Source of the DNA: Eubacterium sp. AF22-9
GTDB lineage: Bacteria; Bacillota; Clostridia; Lachnospirales; Lachnospiraceae
Length of the DNA stretch: 64,000 bases
Direction: 5' to 3'
Assembly (NCBI GenBank): GCA_003458705.1
Contig: QRVH01000009.1
Coordinates: 1 to 64,000 of the forward strand
Position numbers and translations under genes: made by a program. Shown here in pieces: positions 26,632-35,595 of this stretch (positions are counted from its first letter, which is position 1; each line of letters begins with the position of its first letter). The notes beneath the pieces are model-generated. The model did not search any database. It saw nothing but the letters and a program-made list of their open reading frames with translations, and had not been told where the DNA came from.

Positions 26632-27159
26632 TTATTTACCTGGGTATTTAATTACTGACTCGACATCATATCCTGCAATCTTATCTCTTCCTTTAAGGCC
26701 TTCAAGCTCCATAAGGAAAAGAACTTTAACAACTTCTCCTCCAAGCTCTTCTACAAGCTTGATAATAGCTTCTGTAGTTCCGCCTGTAGCAATCAGATCA
26801 TCAACAATAATAACCTTCTGTCCCGGAGTAATCGCATCCTTATGCATCTCTATAGTAGCTGTACCATATTCAAGTTCATAATCTGCTGATATAGTCTCAC
26901 ACGGAAGCTTTCCCTTCTTTCTTACAGGAACAAATCCCTTACCGGTATTATATGCAACAGGAACGCCAAATATAAACCCTCTTGATTCCGGTCCTACTAC
27001 AACATCAAATTCTGTATCCCCTATAAGATCTGTAAGACCGTCTATTGCAAGCTTTAATCCCTCAGGACTCTGGATAACACTTGTAACATCCCTGAATATA
27101 ATCCCCGGTTCTGGGAAATCAGGTATACTTCTTACATAATCTTCAACTTTTTTACTCAT
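26632..27159 (-). CDS. apt: Adenine phosphoribosyltransferase
   Basis: Converts adenine plus PRPP to AMP. The 175 residues have RSIPDFPEPGIIFRDVT at the start and the PRPP loop VIIVDDLIATGGTTEA (about 121-136). The start at 27159 follows AAGGAGG. A terminator follows it, so deoD downstream must have its own promoter or depend on read-through. Confidence 0.95.
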   Translation of the reverse strand: MSKKVEDYVRSIPDFPEPGIIFRDVTSVIQSPEGLKLAIDGLTDLIGDTEFDVVVGPESRGFIFGVPVAYNTGKGFVPVRKKGKLPCETISADYELEYGTATIEMHKDAITPGQKVIIVDDLIATGGTTEAIIKLVEELGGEVVKVLFLMELEGLKGRDKIAGYDVESVIKYPGK

Positions 27160-27239
27160 AATGTGTATATCCTCCTTAGTTTTGACACACAAATATATTT
27201 AGTATTTTATCATATTATAAGCCCTAAATAAAGCATTTT

Positions 27240-28765
27240 TTACACAATAAGACACACAAGTCCTGAATTCTCATTCATTACTTTTTCAATTGTATCGCCA
27301 ATCTTTCTCATGCTCTCAGTTGTCATATTATGTGTTTTTCATATATTCCGTCTGATACAATCTGTTCTATTGTCTTTCCAAATATATTGGTATCCCAGAT
27401 TCCGTCCGGATTATCTTTCATATTTCCTTTTATATATTCAATCAGATCTTCTGCCTGATTCCTATTTCCAACAATCGGGGCAATTTCAACCATTATTTCT
27501 GTCTTAAGCAGGTTAATAGACGGAACTTTAGCTTTTATCTTAACTCCATATTTATTGACGGAACTTTAGCTTTTATCTTAACTCCATATTTATTGCCATT
27601 CTTAATCACTACTGGCTCATCCAGTTGTATATTTTCTTTTGAAGGTGTAACAACTCCGAAGCCATTAAGATTAACTTCACTTATTGCATCACCAAAGCTT
27701 CCCAGTTCATTCTTCTTGTCTGAAAGAGATTTAATCATAATGTATAAGCTCATGCTCATTATTAATCTGCGTTCCTGTAAGTTCACTTAATATTTTATAA
27801 TACAGATCTTTCGAAAGCTTAAATTCAATTTCAACCCTTCCTGTTGACATATCAACATTTTTCACATCAATCTTTTCTATGTATTCACATGTATTATTCA
27901 ACTCAAGATACGCATCTTTCATAACATTTATATTATCAAGAATCGAAAGTGCCGCATCTACTATATGCATCTTAAGCCAGTGTGATGACTCAAGTACTTC
28001 AACCCATGCAGGTGCATAAAAATCAAGCTGTGATACCGGAAATTCTTTAAGCACACCTGATATAACCCTGTCAACATCTTCTTTTCTTAGCTGGTCACAA
28101 TTAAGAGCATAGACATTTACACCATATTTTTCTTTCATAGCTTCTGCAAGCTGCACAGATTCTTTAGCATAAGGCTTCACACAGTTTAATATCACAACAA
28201 ACGGCTTTGAAATCTTTTTCAGCTTATCTATAGCCATCTGCTCCGCGTTGACATAATTATCCCGTTCTATTCCTGTAAATGAGCCATCTGTTGTAATAAC
28301 GATTCCAATAGTAGAATGCTCCTCTATCACCTTTTCAGTACCAATCTGTGCTGCCATTGAAAATGGAACCGGCTCTTTTGACCATGGAGTATTAACCATT
28401 CTCTCTTTGCCATTCTCCTCTGCTCCCATTGCGCCATCAACCATAAATCCAACACAGTCAATTGCACGCACTTTAATCTTAATATCATCAGCCATGCAGA
28501 TTGCTGCACTCTCACCAGGTATAAACTTAGGTTCAGTAGTCATAATCGTACTTCCAGCACTACTCTGTGGCAGTTCGTCGATTGTGCGTTGTTTCTCGTT
28601 AGCATCTGCAATCTCAGGAATTACACATAGATCCATAAATCTTTTTACAAATGTCGACTTTCCTGTCCGTACAGGACCCACCACACCAAGATATATCTCC
28701 CCATTAGTGCGTTTCTTTATATCCTCGTACAGATTAAAGTTTATATTTTCCTTTCTGTCTGACAT
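27240..28765 (-). pseudogene. spoIVA: Stage IV sporulation protein A, disrupted
   Basis: SpoIVA is the ATPase that forms the basement layer of the spore coat. The N-terminal part is intact: NGEIYLGVVGPVRTGKSTFVKRF with Walker A GPVRTGKST, and the TTEPKFIP segment. The C-terminal third is scattered over three frames: an extra base near 27739, a 38-base tandem duplication (27519-27594), and a missing T in the run 27335-27339. Repairing all three gives a continuous product of about 495 residues, with SINLLKTEIMVEIAPIVGNR in the C-terminal region and a hydrophobic end, LVCLIV. Genuine decay and assembly error are both possible. Confidence 0.85.
27519..27594. repeat. 38-bp tandem duplication inside spoIVA
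   Basis: 27519-27556 and 27557-27594 are identical 38-base copies. 38 is not a multiple of 3, so one copy destroys the frame; removing either copy restores the SpoIVA reading. Confidence 0.95.
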
Positions 28766-28795
28766 ACTTTCCTCCCTGTAATTAAGGCGGTACAT

Positions 28796-28853
28796 AAAAA
28801 ATTATGCCTTCCGCATATACTTGTAAAAAATATATGTGAAAAGCATAATTTTT
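28796..28853 (-). terminator. Terminator after the small gene following recG
   Basis: An 11-bp outer stem AAAAATTATGC (28796-28806)/GCATAATTTTT (28843-28853) with an inner CATATA/TATATG pairing. On the minus strand it ends in six T, upstream of spoIVA. Confidence 0.65.
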
Positions 28854-28898
28854 ATTCTGCATTTAATTGTAATTTTGCTTAATTCCGAATAGTCGCAA

Positions 28899-29128
28899 TT
28901 ATTCATCAAATTCCGCAAGCACATAATAACCCCTGCTTGTCTCTCCAACCTCTTTAACAATTCCATGTCTTGACTTTAACCTGTCAGGTGTTGAATAGTT
29001 CCTGACATTGCAACTGCCGGCTCTATCGTATAATAATAACTGCTAGGAAGCTTACCCTCCGTAATATCTACCTCATCTCCTGGCTTGACAAGATTAGGTC
29101 TGCTCATTGTAAATTCCATCTGTCTCAT
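28899..29128 (-). pseudogene. Small conserved protein downstream of recG, frameshifted
   Basis: Two short frames join into one protein of about 76 residues. The first reads [20 protein letters not shown] and [12 protein letters not shown]; the second reads [19 protein letters not shown], then YYVLAEFDE and a stop at 28899. One base is missing near 29003 (restoring AA gives MSRNYS). AAGGAG lies 10 bases before the ATG at 29128; an in-frame ATG two codons upstream is possible. The gene follows recG closely and precedes a terminator. I do not know its function; VKPGDEV and GIVKEV suggest a small beta-barrel. Confidence 0.6.
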
Positions 29129-29143
29129 GTGCATACATCTCCT

Positions 29144-31201
29144 TTACAGATTAATCTTTTCTAAACATTTAATCGTATACTCTGCAACCTTCTGCTTTAG
29201 ATATACATTATTCTCAAGCTTTAACTCAGGATCTTTCTTTAGCATATCTTTCGCTGCATCTGACGCTTCCTTTAATGTCTTTGCATCAGTAAATACATCT
29301 GCTATTCCGAAATCAAAATCACCACTCTGCCTTACCCCGAAGAAATCTCCCGGTCCACGCAGTCTTAAATCTTCCTCAGCTATCTTGAATCCATCGTTGG
29401 ATTTATTAAGAATTTCCAGTCTTTTTCTTATCTTCTCTGACTTATTGCCTGTAACAAATATACAATATGACTGATATTCTCCTCGCCCAACACGGCCTCT
29501 TAACTGATGAAGCTGTGCAAGTCCAAATCTTTCCGAATTCTCTACCATCATAACAGTGCTGTTAGGCACATTTACACCAACCTCGATAACTGTAGTTGAT
29601 ACTAGCACATCCGTTTCATGTGCTGCAAATCTTTCCATCACCTCATTCTTTAACGATGGACGCATCTTGCCATGAAGATATTCTATCCTTATATCCGGAA
29701 GTTCTTTCTTAAGCATTGCCGTGTAATCAACAACATTTTCAGCCTCTACAGCCTCACTGTCCTCAACCATTGGACATATTACATAGCATTGTCTGCCGGA
29801 AGCAACCTGCTTGTGTATAAATGCATACGCCTTCGGTCTGTAGCTTTCATCCACAACACAATTCTTTATAGGAAGTCTGTTCGCAGGCATCTCATCAATT
29901 ATTGATATATCAAGGTCACCGTACAGTATAATTGCCAGAGTTCTTGGTATTGGCGTTGCACTCATTACAAGAATATGCGGGCTTTTCCCTTTCTGTGAAA
30001 AGTCACGGCGCTGGTTTACTCCGAATCTGTGCTGCTCATCTGTTATAACAAGTGCCAGTTCTTTATATTCAACCTTTTCCTGTATCAACGCATGCGTTCC
30101 TACTATTATTCCGGCAGTTCCATCTGCAATCCTTGCATATGCTTCCTTTTTCTGTTTCGCTGTCATTGAACCAACAAGAAGTTCAACTCTGATATCAAGT
30201 CCTGCCTTTTCAAAGCCTTTAACAAACGATTCATAATGCTGTCTTGCAAGAACCTCTGTTGGTGCCATCAATGCTCCCTGATATCCTGCAATAACCGTAT
30301 TGATAAGTGCAATTGTTGCAACAACTGTCTTTCCTGAGCCTACATCCCCCTGTATCAGACGGCTGCACAGGTGTTCACCTGACATATCTTGTGCAACCTC
30401 TGACACAGTCCTTAACTGTGCATTGGTAAGTGAATATGACAGGCTTTCAAGGAATTGATCCTTTTCTTTGCTTTCTGGTATTACATAGCTGTTCGGTATG
30501 CGTTCATTTGCACTCTTTAATGAAAGAGTTGCTAGCGTGAATAAAAAAAACTCTTCAAACGCAAGTCTGTGTCTCGCCTGAACATATTCTTCCATTGTCT
30601 TAGGAAAATGTATATTAACAACACTGAAATTGTGCTCAGCAAGCGAATATCTCTTTCTTATATAATCAGGTATATATTCCTTTTCAAGTCCCGCGCTGTA
30701 TTTTTCAAGTGCCTGTGCAACTGCCTTAGTAACAGTATTGTTAGTAAGACCTTTAGTCAGAGGATATATTGGCTGCAGTGTTCCCTGAAGTTCCTTATAC
30801 TGGGCAAGTGTATACATTTTCGGCTGTTCTAATAACCAGCCTCTTTTATTAACCAGCCTTCCCCTGAATACATATCTTGTTCCAAGCCTTAATGTATTCT
30901 TTAAAAATGGCATATTATACCAGCTGCATTTTATGGAATCGCCATTATAATCCTTTATAGTCACAGTTAATATCTTAAGCCTGCCGCTCCCATATATATC
31001 CGGGCTTTTGCATACCTGTCCTTCAACAGCTACCTCTGTATGCTCTGATTCACGGCTTATATCTTTAACAAAAACAGGCTCATGGTATACATCGTAATCT
31101 CGTGGGTATAACCCCACGAGATCCGATACTGTGTATACCGAAAGCCTGTTAAAATTCTCAGCTGTCTTAGCGCCGATTCCCTTTAATTCTGTTATATTCA
31201 T
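29144..31201 (-). CDS. recG: ATP-dependent DNA helicase RecG
   Basis: Remodels stalled forks and branched DNA. The 685 residues have the N-terminal wedge/OB domain (about 1-170), Walker A GDVGSGKTVVA (about 281-291), the DEQHRFG box, SATPIPRT and the C-terminal STTVIEVGVNVPN and HQLRGRVGRG motifs. It starts 5 bases after the fakA stop in the run yloU-fakA-recG. Confidence 0.97.
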   Translation of the reverse strand: MNITELKGIGAKTAENFNRLSVYTVSDLVGLYPRDYDVYHEPVFVKDISRESEHTEVAVEGQVCKSPDIYGSGRLKILTVTIKDYNGDSIKCSWYNMPFLKNTLRLGTRYVFRGRLVNKRGWLLEQPKMYTLAQYKELQGTLQPIYPLTKGLTNNTVTKAVAQALEKYSAGLEKEYIPDYIRKRYSLAEHNFSVVNIHFPKTMEEYVQARHRLAFEEFFLFTLATLSLKSANERIPNSYVIPESKEKDQFLESLSYSLTNAQLRTVSEVAQDMSGEHLCSRLIQGDVGSGKTVVATIALINTVIAGYQGALMAPTEVLARQHYESFVKGFEKAGLDIRVELLVGSMTAKQKKEAYARIADGTAGIIVGTHALIQEKVEYKELALVITDEQHRFGVNQRRDFSQKGKSPHILVMSATPIPRTLAIILYGDLDISIIDEMPANRLPIKNCVVDESYRPKAYAFIHKQVASGRQCYVICPMVEDSEAVEAENVVDYTAMLKKELPDIRIEYLHGKMRPSLKNEVMERFAAHETDVLVSTTVIEVGVNVPNSTVMMVENSERFGLAQLHQLRGRVGRGEYQSYCIFVTGNKSEKIRKRLEILNKSNDGFKIAEEDLRLRGPGDFFGVRQSGDFDFGIADVFTDAKTLKEASDAAKDMLKKDPELKLENNVYLKQKVAEYTIKCLEKINL

Positions 31202-31206
31202 AATTC

Positions 31207-32910
31207 TTACTCAACAGATACAATATAATAATAAACCGGCTGTCCACCAAACTGAAGTTCAACATCTACATCAGGGAACTTTTCTTCAATCTTAGAAACA
31301 ACTGCCTCGGCAGCAGCTTCTTCAATATCAGCTCCATAGTAAACACTTATAAGTTCAGCTTCATCCGACATCATTGACTCAATCATCTCAAGAAGAGTCT
31401 CATCCATATCAGTACCAACTGCAGCAAGTCCCTTATCACCTAATCCAAGATAATTATCCTTCTTAATCTCCTTGCCATCAATTGATGTATCTCTTACAGC
31501 ATAAGTAAGCTGTCCAGACTTAACTGTTGAAAGACTGTCTGTCATCGCATCGCCATTATCCTTAGCACTGCGTGTTGTCTCAAAGTTAATCATAGCTGTA
31601 ATTCCCTGCGGTACTGTCTTAGTAGGGATAACAATAAGTTCCTTGTCTTCAACAATTGATGCTGCCTGATTAGCTGCAAGAATAATATTGCTGTTATTAG
31701 GAAGAACATATATTGTCTTGGCATTAATCTTATCTGCTGCATTAAGGATATCCTCTGTCGAAGGGTTCATTGTCTGGCCGCCTTCAATAACTTCATCAAC
31801 ACCAAGTCCCTTAAAAATCTCTGCGATTCCGCTTCCCGGAGCAATTGTGATAAATCCAAAATCCTTAGCTGGCTCAGCTTTTTTCTGTTCAGCTTCAGAA
31901 TTTTTCTCCATAGCCTGCTTAGCTGCTGCCGCCTGAAGTTCTGACTGTGCAACAACCTTCTGGTTATGCTCCTCTCGCATATTATCGACCTTCATCTTAG
32001 TAAGCTGACCATATTCCAAGGCCTTCTCAAATGCCTGACCTGGATGGTTAGTATGCACATGAACCTTAACAATATCATCAAGAGCAACACATACTATAGA
32101 ATCACCTATCGATGTAAGGAATGCTTTGAAGTCTGCTTCAGTCTTCTCATCAAATTCCTTATCAAGCATAATTATGAACTCGGTGCAATAACCGAACTTT
32201 ATATCTACATTCTCTACAGCAGCTCCCTTTCCTGAGCCTGGAACTGTCTGTTCAGTGGATGGCTTGCTCTCTGTTATAGAAAAATCTGTAACCTTTCCTG
32301 TAAGTGCATCATACATTCCCTTAAGAACAACAACAAGTCCCTGTCCGCCTGAGTCCACAACTCCTGCTTCTTTAAGAACAGGAAGCATATCAGGTGTCTT
32401 AGAAAGTACATATTCAGCATGTTCAATAATTATACGCATAGCCTCTTCAATATCATCTGTCTGCGATGCAATCTCAGCAGCCTTATCAGAAATTCCCTTA
32501 GCAACAGTAAGGATTGTTCCTTCCTTAGGCTTCATAACTGCCTTATAAGCTGTCTCTGTAGCTCTGCTTGTTGCAAGCGCAAGTGTCTCAACAGTAATTT
32601 CAGTTACGCCCTTCATCTCTTTAGTAAAACCTCTTAAAAGCTGTGATAAGATAACACCAGAGTTACCTCTTGCTCCTCTTAAAGAGCCTGATGAAATAGC
32701 CTTAGAAAGATTCTCCATATTAGGATTAGCAATAGCACTCACTTCCTTAGCTGCTGACATGATTGTAAGAGTCATGTTAGTACCTGTATCACCATCAGGT
32801 ACAGGGAAAACATTAAGGTCATTAATCCATTCTTTCTTAGACTCAAGGTTTTTAGCTCCTGCAAGAAACATCTTCTGCACAAGTGCTGCATCTATTGTAT
32901 TAGTTGCCAC
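31207..32910 (-). CDS. fakA: Fatty acid kinase FakA (YloV, DAK2-domain protein)
   Basis: The ATP-dependent kinase that phosphorylates a fatty acid held by a FakB/DegV partner, feeding acyl phosphate into phospholipid synthesis. The 567 residues have the DAK2/DhaL domain (NDLNVFPVPDGDTGTNM, about 28-44; RGARGNSGVILSQ), a middle domain and a C-terminal DegV-like domain. GTG at 32910 follows GGAGGATAATC. A DegV gene is at 16.0 kb. A FabT-like palindrome lies upstream of the operon. Confidence 0.92.
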   Translation of the reverse strand: MATNTIDAALVQKMFLAGAKNLESKKEWINDLNVFPVPDGDTGTNMTLTIMSAAKEVSAIANPNMENLSKAISSGSLRGARGNSGVILSQLLRGFTKEMKGVTEITVETLALATSRATETAYKAVMKPKEGTILTVAKGISDKAAEIASQTDDIEEAMRIIIEHAEYVLSKTPDMLPVLKEAGVVDSGGQGLVVVLKGMYDALTGKVTDFSITESKPSTEQTVPGSGKGAAVENVDIKFGYCTEFIIMLDKEFDEKTEADFKAFLTSIGDSIVCVALDDIVKVHVHTNHPGQAFEKALEYGQLTKMKVDNMREEHNQKVVAQSELQAAAAKQAMEKNSEAEQKKAEPAKDFGFITIAPGSGIAEIFKGLGVDEVIEGGQTMNPSTEDILNAADKINAKTIYVLPNNSNIILAANQAASIVEDKELIVIPTKTVPQGITAMINFETTRSAKDNGDAMTDSLSTVKSGQLTYAVRDTSIDGKEIKKDNYLGLGDKGLAAVGTDMDETLLEMIESMMSDEAELISVYYGADIEEAAAEAVVSKIEEKFPDVDVELQFGGQPVYYYIVSVE

Positions 32911-32954
32911 GATTATCCTCCATTCTGCAATTAAGCATTATAACAATATTCCTA

Positions 32955-33314
32955 TTAATCAATTACTCTTACGCCTTCAACATATATGTTGATTTTCTTA
33001 ATCTCAAGGCCGGTAAATTCTGACACTTTATACTTAACATTCTCAATAAGATTATCTGCTACAGCAGCAATGCTTACACCATAAGATATAATTACATGAA
33101 AATCAATCTCAATAAGATTATTCTCATCTATAACCACACTGATTCCTCTTGTAAGGCTGTCTCCTTTAAGAAGCTTAACAAGTCCGTCTTTCATGCTGAC
33201 AGCAGCCATACCCACAATTCCAAAGCACTCAACTGCTGTAGAACCTGCGTACTGTGCAATAACTTCCGAATCAATCGAAACTTTTCCAAGTTTATTCTCC
33301 AAAGTTCCCTTCAT
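32955..33314 (-). CDS. yloU: Asp23/Gls24-family protein YloU
   Basis: A 119-residue Asp23 family protein. It contains VIAQYAGSTAVECFGIVGMAA (to about residue 35) and the C-terminal NVKYKVSEFTGLEIKKINIY. The family is membrane-associated and linked to stress or envelope functions; it commonly precedes fakA. The ATG at 33314 follows GGAGG; the longer open frame upstream overlaps promoter sequence. Confidence 0.9.
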   Translation of the reverse strand: MKGTLENKLGKVSIDSEVIAQYAGSTAVECFGIVGMAAVSMKDGLVKLLKGDSLTRGISVVIDENNLIEIDFHVIISYGVSIAAVADNLIENVKYKVSEFTGLEIKKINIYVEGVRVID

Positions 33315-33355
33315 AGATAGTCCTCCAATACTGCGGCTTGTATTTGTTAACACCC

Positions 33356-33385
33356 GTAATACGGATGCAAGTTTCGCGCAGTCAA
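33356..33385 (-). promoter_or_regulatory. Candidate promoter of yloU-fakA-recG
   Basis: Minus-strand TTGACT (33385-33380), an 18-base spacer and TATTAC (33361-33356). An 11-bp palindrome CCGTAATACGG (33354-33364) covers the -10. A second possible -10, TATAAT, lies at 33427-33422. Confidence 0.4.
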
Positions 33386-33475
33386 ACTTTACATAAAAAT
33401 ATGTATATAAATAGCACAAATATTATACTATCTTTCTAAAGAAAAATAAACACATTTTCGAATTCTTTATTAAAC

Positions 33476-33488
33476 TTTGATTATCAAA
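33476..33488. promoter_or_regulatory. FabT-like palindrome TTTGATTATCAAA
   Basis: A perfect 13-bp palindrome equal to the core of the FabT operator known from lactic acid bacteria and streptococci. It lies upstream of the yloU-fakA promoters and after the rpmB terminator, so control of fatty-acid uptake genes by a FabT-like repressor is plausible. Confidence 0.5.
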
Positions 33489-33507
33489 TGAATGTCCAAA
33501 AAATAAA

Positions 33508-33532
33508 GTGAATCGCGTTTTGCGCAATTCAC
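33508..33532 (-). terminator. Terminator of rpmB
   Basis: A 10-bp stem (33508-33517 with 33523-33532, one G-U pair on the RNA), followed by a T-rich tract on the minus strand. Confidence 0.85.
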
Positions 33533-33567
33533 CTTAATATACTGGTATTAACTTTAAAGCTCATAGA

Positions 33568-33753
33568 TTATGCACGCTCAACTAAACCAGAACGTAAGCA
33601 TGAAGTACAAACATACATCTTCTTAGCATTTCCGTTAACCTTTACTTTAACAGACTTAACATTAGCATTCCAAACTTTATTAGATCTTCTATGAGAATGA
33701 CTCACTGCATTACCAAAGTGAGGACCTTTTTCGCAAATTGCACACTTAGCCAT
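33568..33753 (-). CDS. rpmB: 50S ribosomal protein L28
   Basis: A 61-residue L28 with MAKCAICEKGPHFGNAVSHS and a C-terminal zinc-ribbon half (YVCTSCLRSG), so it is the cysteine-containing type. The start follows AGGAGG. It has its own strong promoter, and a GGGTAATTTACCC palindrome (33780-33792) in the leader. Confidence 0.96.
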   Translation of the reverse strand: MAKCAICEKGPHFGNAVSHSHRRSNKVWNANVKSVKVKVNGNAKKMYVCTSCLRSGLVERA

Positions 33754-33804
33754 TTCAATAACACCTCCTTACCGGTATTGGGTAATTTACCCACAACAGA
33801 AATT

Positions 33805-33833
33805 ATTGTATCAGATAAAAAAATATTTTGCAA
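33805..33833 (-). promoter_or_regulatory. Sigma-A promoter of rpmB
   Basis: Minus-strand TTGCAA (33833-33828), a 17-base spacer and TACAAT (33810-33805). Confidence 0.75.
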
Positions 33834-33890
33834 CACATTTTTCAAGAATTTTCTTCAAAATTCTCTCAAAAGCACAACATATTGTTCTGA

Positions 33891-34031
33891 TTACTGGCAA
33901 AACATGTTATAACCCACAACAATCAATGTAATTATTATGCATACACACAAGAATACATTATCCATTATAAACAGTGTTATTATCATGCCAACAGCAATCC
34001 AGAAGAATATAAATCCAAGCAGTCTGCACAT
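33891..34031 (-). CDS. 46-residue two-helix membrane protein
   Basis: A short frame, ATG at 34031 behind AAGGAAG, encodes MCRLLGFIFFWIAVGMIITL, then a turn FIMDN and a second hydrophobic stretch ending GYNMFCQ. Two membrane helices are predicted. It follows gerW by 60 bases, separated by an imperfect hairpin (TATGTTAT 34052-34059 / ATAACATA 34071-34078). Composition and start site support a real gene; function unknown. Confidence 0.5.
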   Translation of the reverse strand: MCRLLGFIFFWIAVGMIITLFIMDNVFLCVCIIITLIVVGYNMFCQ

Positions 34032-34091
34032 ATATATACTTCCTTAATAAGTATGTTATATAATATGCACATAACATATGTTTATGAAAAA

Positions 34092-34481
34092 CTACTCTGC
34101 TGCATCTTCAATAGCTGCATCAATATCTGCATCAGTTACAACCTTTTCATCCTTACCCTTGAATTTATCAATAACATCAGGAATCATATCAAGAATCTTA
34201 GTTACAGTATCCTGATTCTTAATATTAACAAGCTTGGTTGCACCATTCTGAATAACTAAAACCGCGCTCGGTGTAACCTTTCCGGTCATTCCACCACCTG
34301 CATTATTCTTCTTATCCCCTGCAAACGCTCCTGCTCCAACTCCAAACGAAACATCAACAAGCGGAAGGATAATTGTATCCTTAACCGTAACCGCATCACC
34401 AACAACAGTCTTAGCTGATATAAATGCATCCATCCCCTTAAAAAGTGATGCAACTGTTGAATCAAAATTATTCTCTGCCAT
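34092..34481 (-). CDS. ytfJ: GerW-family sporulation protein (YtfJ)
   Basis: A 129-residue protein reading FDSTVASLFKGMDAFISAK, then VSFGVGAGAFAG and a glycine-rich loop GDKKNNAGGGMTGKVTPSAV. In Bacillus the homologue is a spore protein needed for normal germination response. The ATG at 34481 follows AAGGAGGGATTTT; a TTG nine codons upstream is less likely. Its leader contains direct and inverted repeats that include the ribosome site. The DUF2953 (YtfI) gene precedes it, as in Bacillus. Confidence 0.9.
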   Translation of the reverse strand: MAENNFDSTVASLFKGMDAFISAKTVVGDAVTVKDTIILPLVDVSFGVGAGAFAGDKKNNAGGGMTGKVTPSAVLVIQNGATKLVNIKNQDTVTKILDMIPDVIDKFKGKDEKVVTDADIDAAIEDAAE

Positions 34482-34560
34482 AAAATCCCTCCTTGTTTTG
34501 CGAAGCAAAATCCGAATCCTATGATGAGGAGAGGGATTTTGACCTCCTTGTTTTGCGAAG
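34482..34560 (-). repeat. Direct and inverted repeats in the ytfJ leader covering the ribosome site
   Basis: CTTCGCAAAACAAGGAGG occurs twice on the minus strand (34560-34543 and 34505-34488). Between them, AAAATCCCTC (34540-34531) can pair with GAGGGATTTT (34491-34482), which contains the ribosome site. The same arm extended by one base (CAAAATCC, 34541-34534) can instead pair with GGATTTTG (34513-34506). Confidence 0.75.
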
Positions 34561-34588
34561 TACTGTTAACATTATAACATAACCTTCT

Positions 34589-35572
34589 CTATCTGGAAAT
34601 AAACTTTTTAAACTGTTCATTTCTATACACTCTTAACGCTATCACAAGCACTGAAAATATACATATATTTCCTTTCAGGAATATACTGCCCTCTTTAATA
34701 TTCTCACCAAATACCGGTTCTAAAGAAAGGTCAACTCCTGACATACCATAAAAGATTGATATATAAGCAAGCACTTTGCCCATTGTCGCCGGGTCTTCAA
34801 ATCCAAGTCTTGCATTAATTCTGTATTTCTTAGGTCTAATAACCTTAATAAGTATCTTTAACTGTTCCACAAAAAAATGAAAAAGTGCCTTATTGTCCTC
34901 ATCTGTCACAAATTCTTTTGCCTTCTTCACTTTTTCTTTAAGCTTGTCAGCCGCTCCGGAAACCTTTTTTACTGTATCCTTTACAAGGTTTATTATCTCT
35001 TTAATCTTTGTATATATTAGAAAGCATTTATCCTTAACTTTATCAAAGAAGTTCTTATTCAGTGTCGTATTAGATTCATCTTCTGATACAGCCTCTTTAA
35101 GACTCTCTGCAGACTCTTTAATATCTTCCACATTATTCTTAACAGCCTGTGTATCTTCTTTAGTGTCACTCACAGCCTCAGCCATCTTAATCTGTGGTTT
35201 TTCCTCATTTTCCGTAAGCCTCTTGGCTTCATCGTCGTTTACAGAAAAAATATTTTCTTCTGAGTGTTTTGTTTTTTTCTTCTTTGATGTCCTATATTTT
35301 GAAGTTTTTTCTTTTTTTTGATTATTACTGTAAATTGTAATAAAAAGCGCCTTGGCTTTAATTGCAAGTTCTTCATCATACGAAACAATCACCCTTAATA
35401 TTCCAAGCCATGACAATTTCGCATGTACCTTGAACTTACCATGATAATCAGCATCAGCCTTATATCTTACCGGCACAAAAAGAACTGCTGCCACAACGAT
35501 TATTACAAGTCCTAAAATACACGCGATAACTATGCCTGTTATCTTAAGTATAAGCAATAAAACATGCAGCAT
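34589..35572 (-). CDS. DUF2953 membrane-anchored protein (YtfI-like)
   Basis: A 327-residue protein with an N-terminal membrane helix (about 5-33), a beta-rich segment VRYKADADYHGKFKVHAKLSW cut here at 20: VRYKADADYHGKFKVHAKLS, a long charged region rich in Lys/Glu (about 90-230), and a C-terminal domain with RINARLGFEDPATMGKVLAY. The order YtfI-YtfJ is conserved in spore formers. The function is not known; a spore-envelope role is inferred from context. Confidence 0.8.
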   Translation of the reverse strand: MLHVLLLILKITGIVIACILGLVIIVVAAVLFVPVRYKADADYHGKFKVHAKLSWLGILRVIVSYDEELAIKAKALFITIYSNNQKKEKTSKYRTSKKKKTKHSEENIFSVNDDEAKRLTENEEKPQIKMAEAVSDTKEDTQAVKNNVEDIKESAESLKEAVSEDESNTTLNKNFFDKVKDKCFLIYTKIKEIINLVKDTVKKVSGAADKLKEKVKKAKEFVTDEDNKALFHFFVEQLKILIKVIRPKKYRINARLGFEDPATMGKVLAYISIFYGMSGVDLSLEPVFGENIKEGSIFLKGNICIFSVLVIALRVYRNEQFKKFISR

Positions 35573-35595
35573 AGCCCCACCTTTCCAGCAGCATG

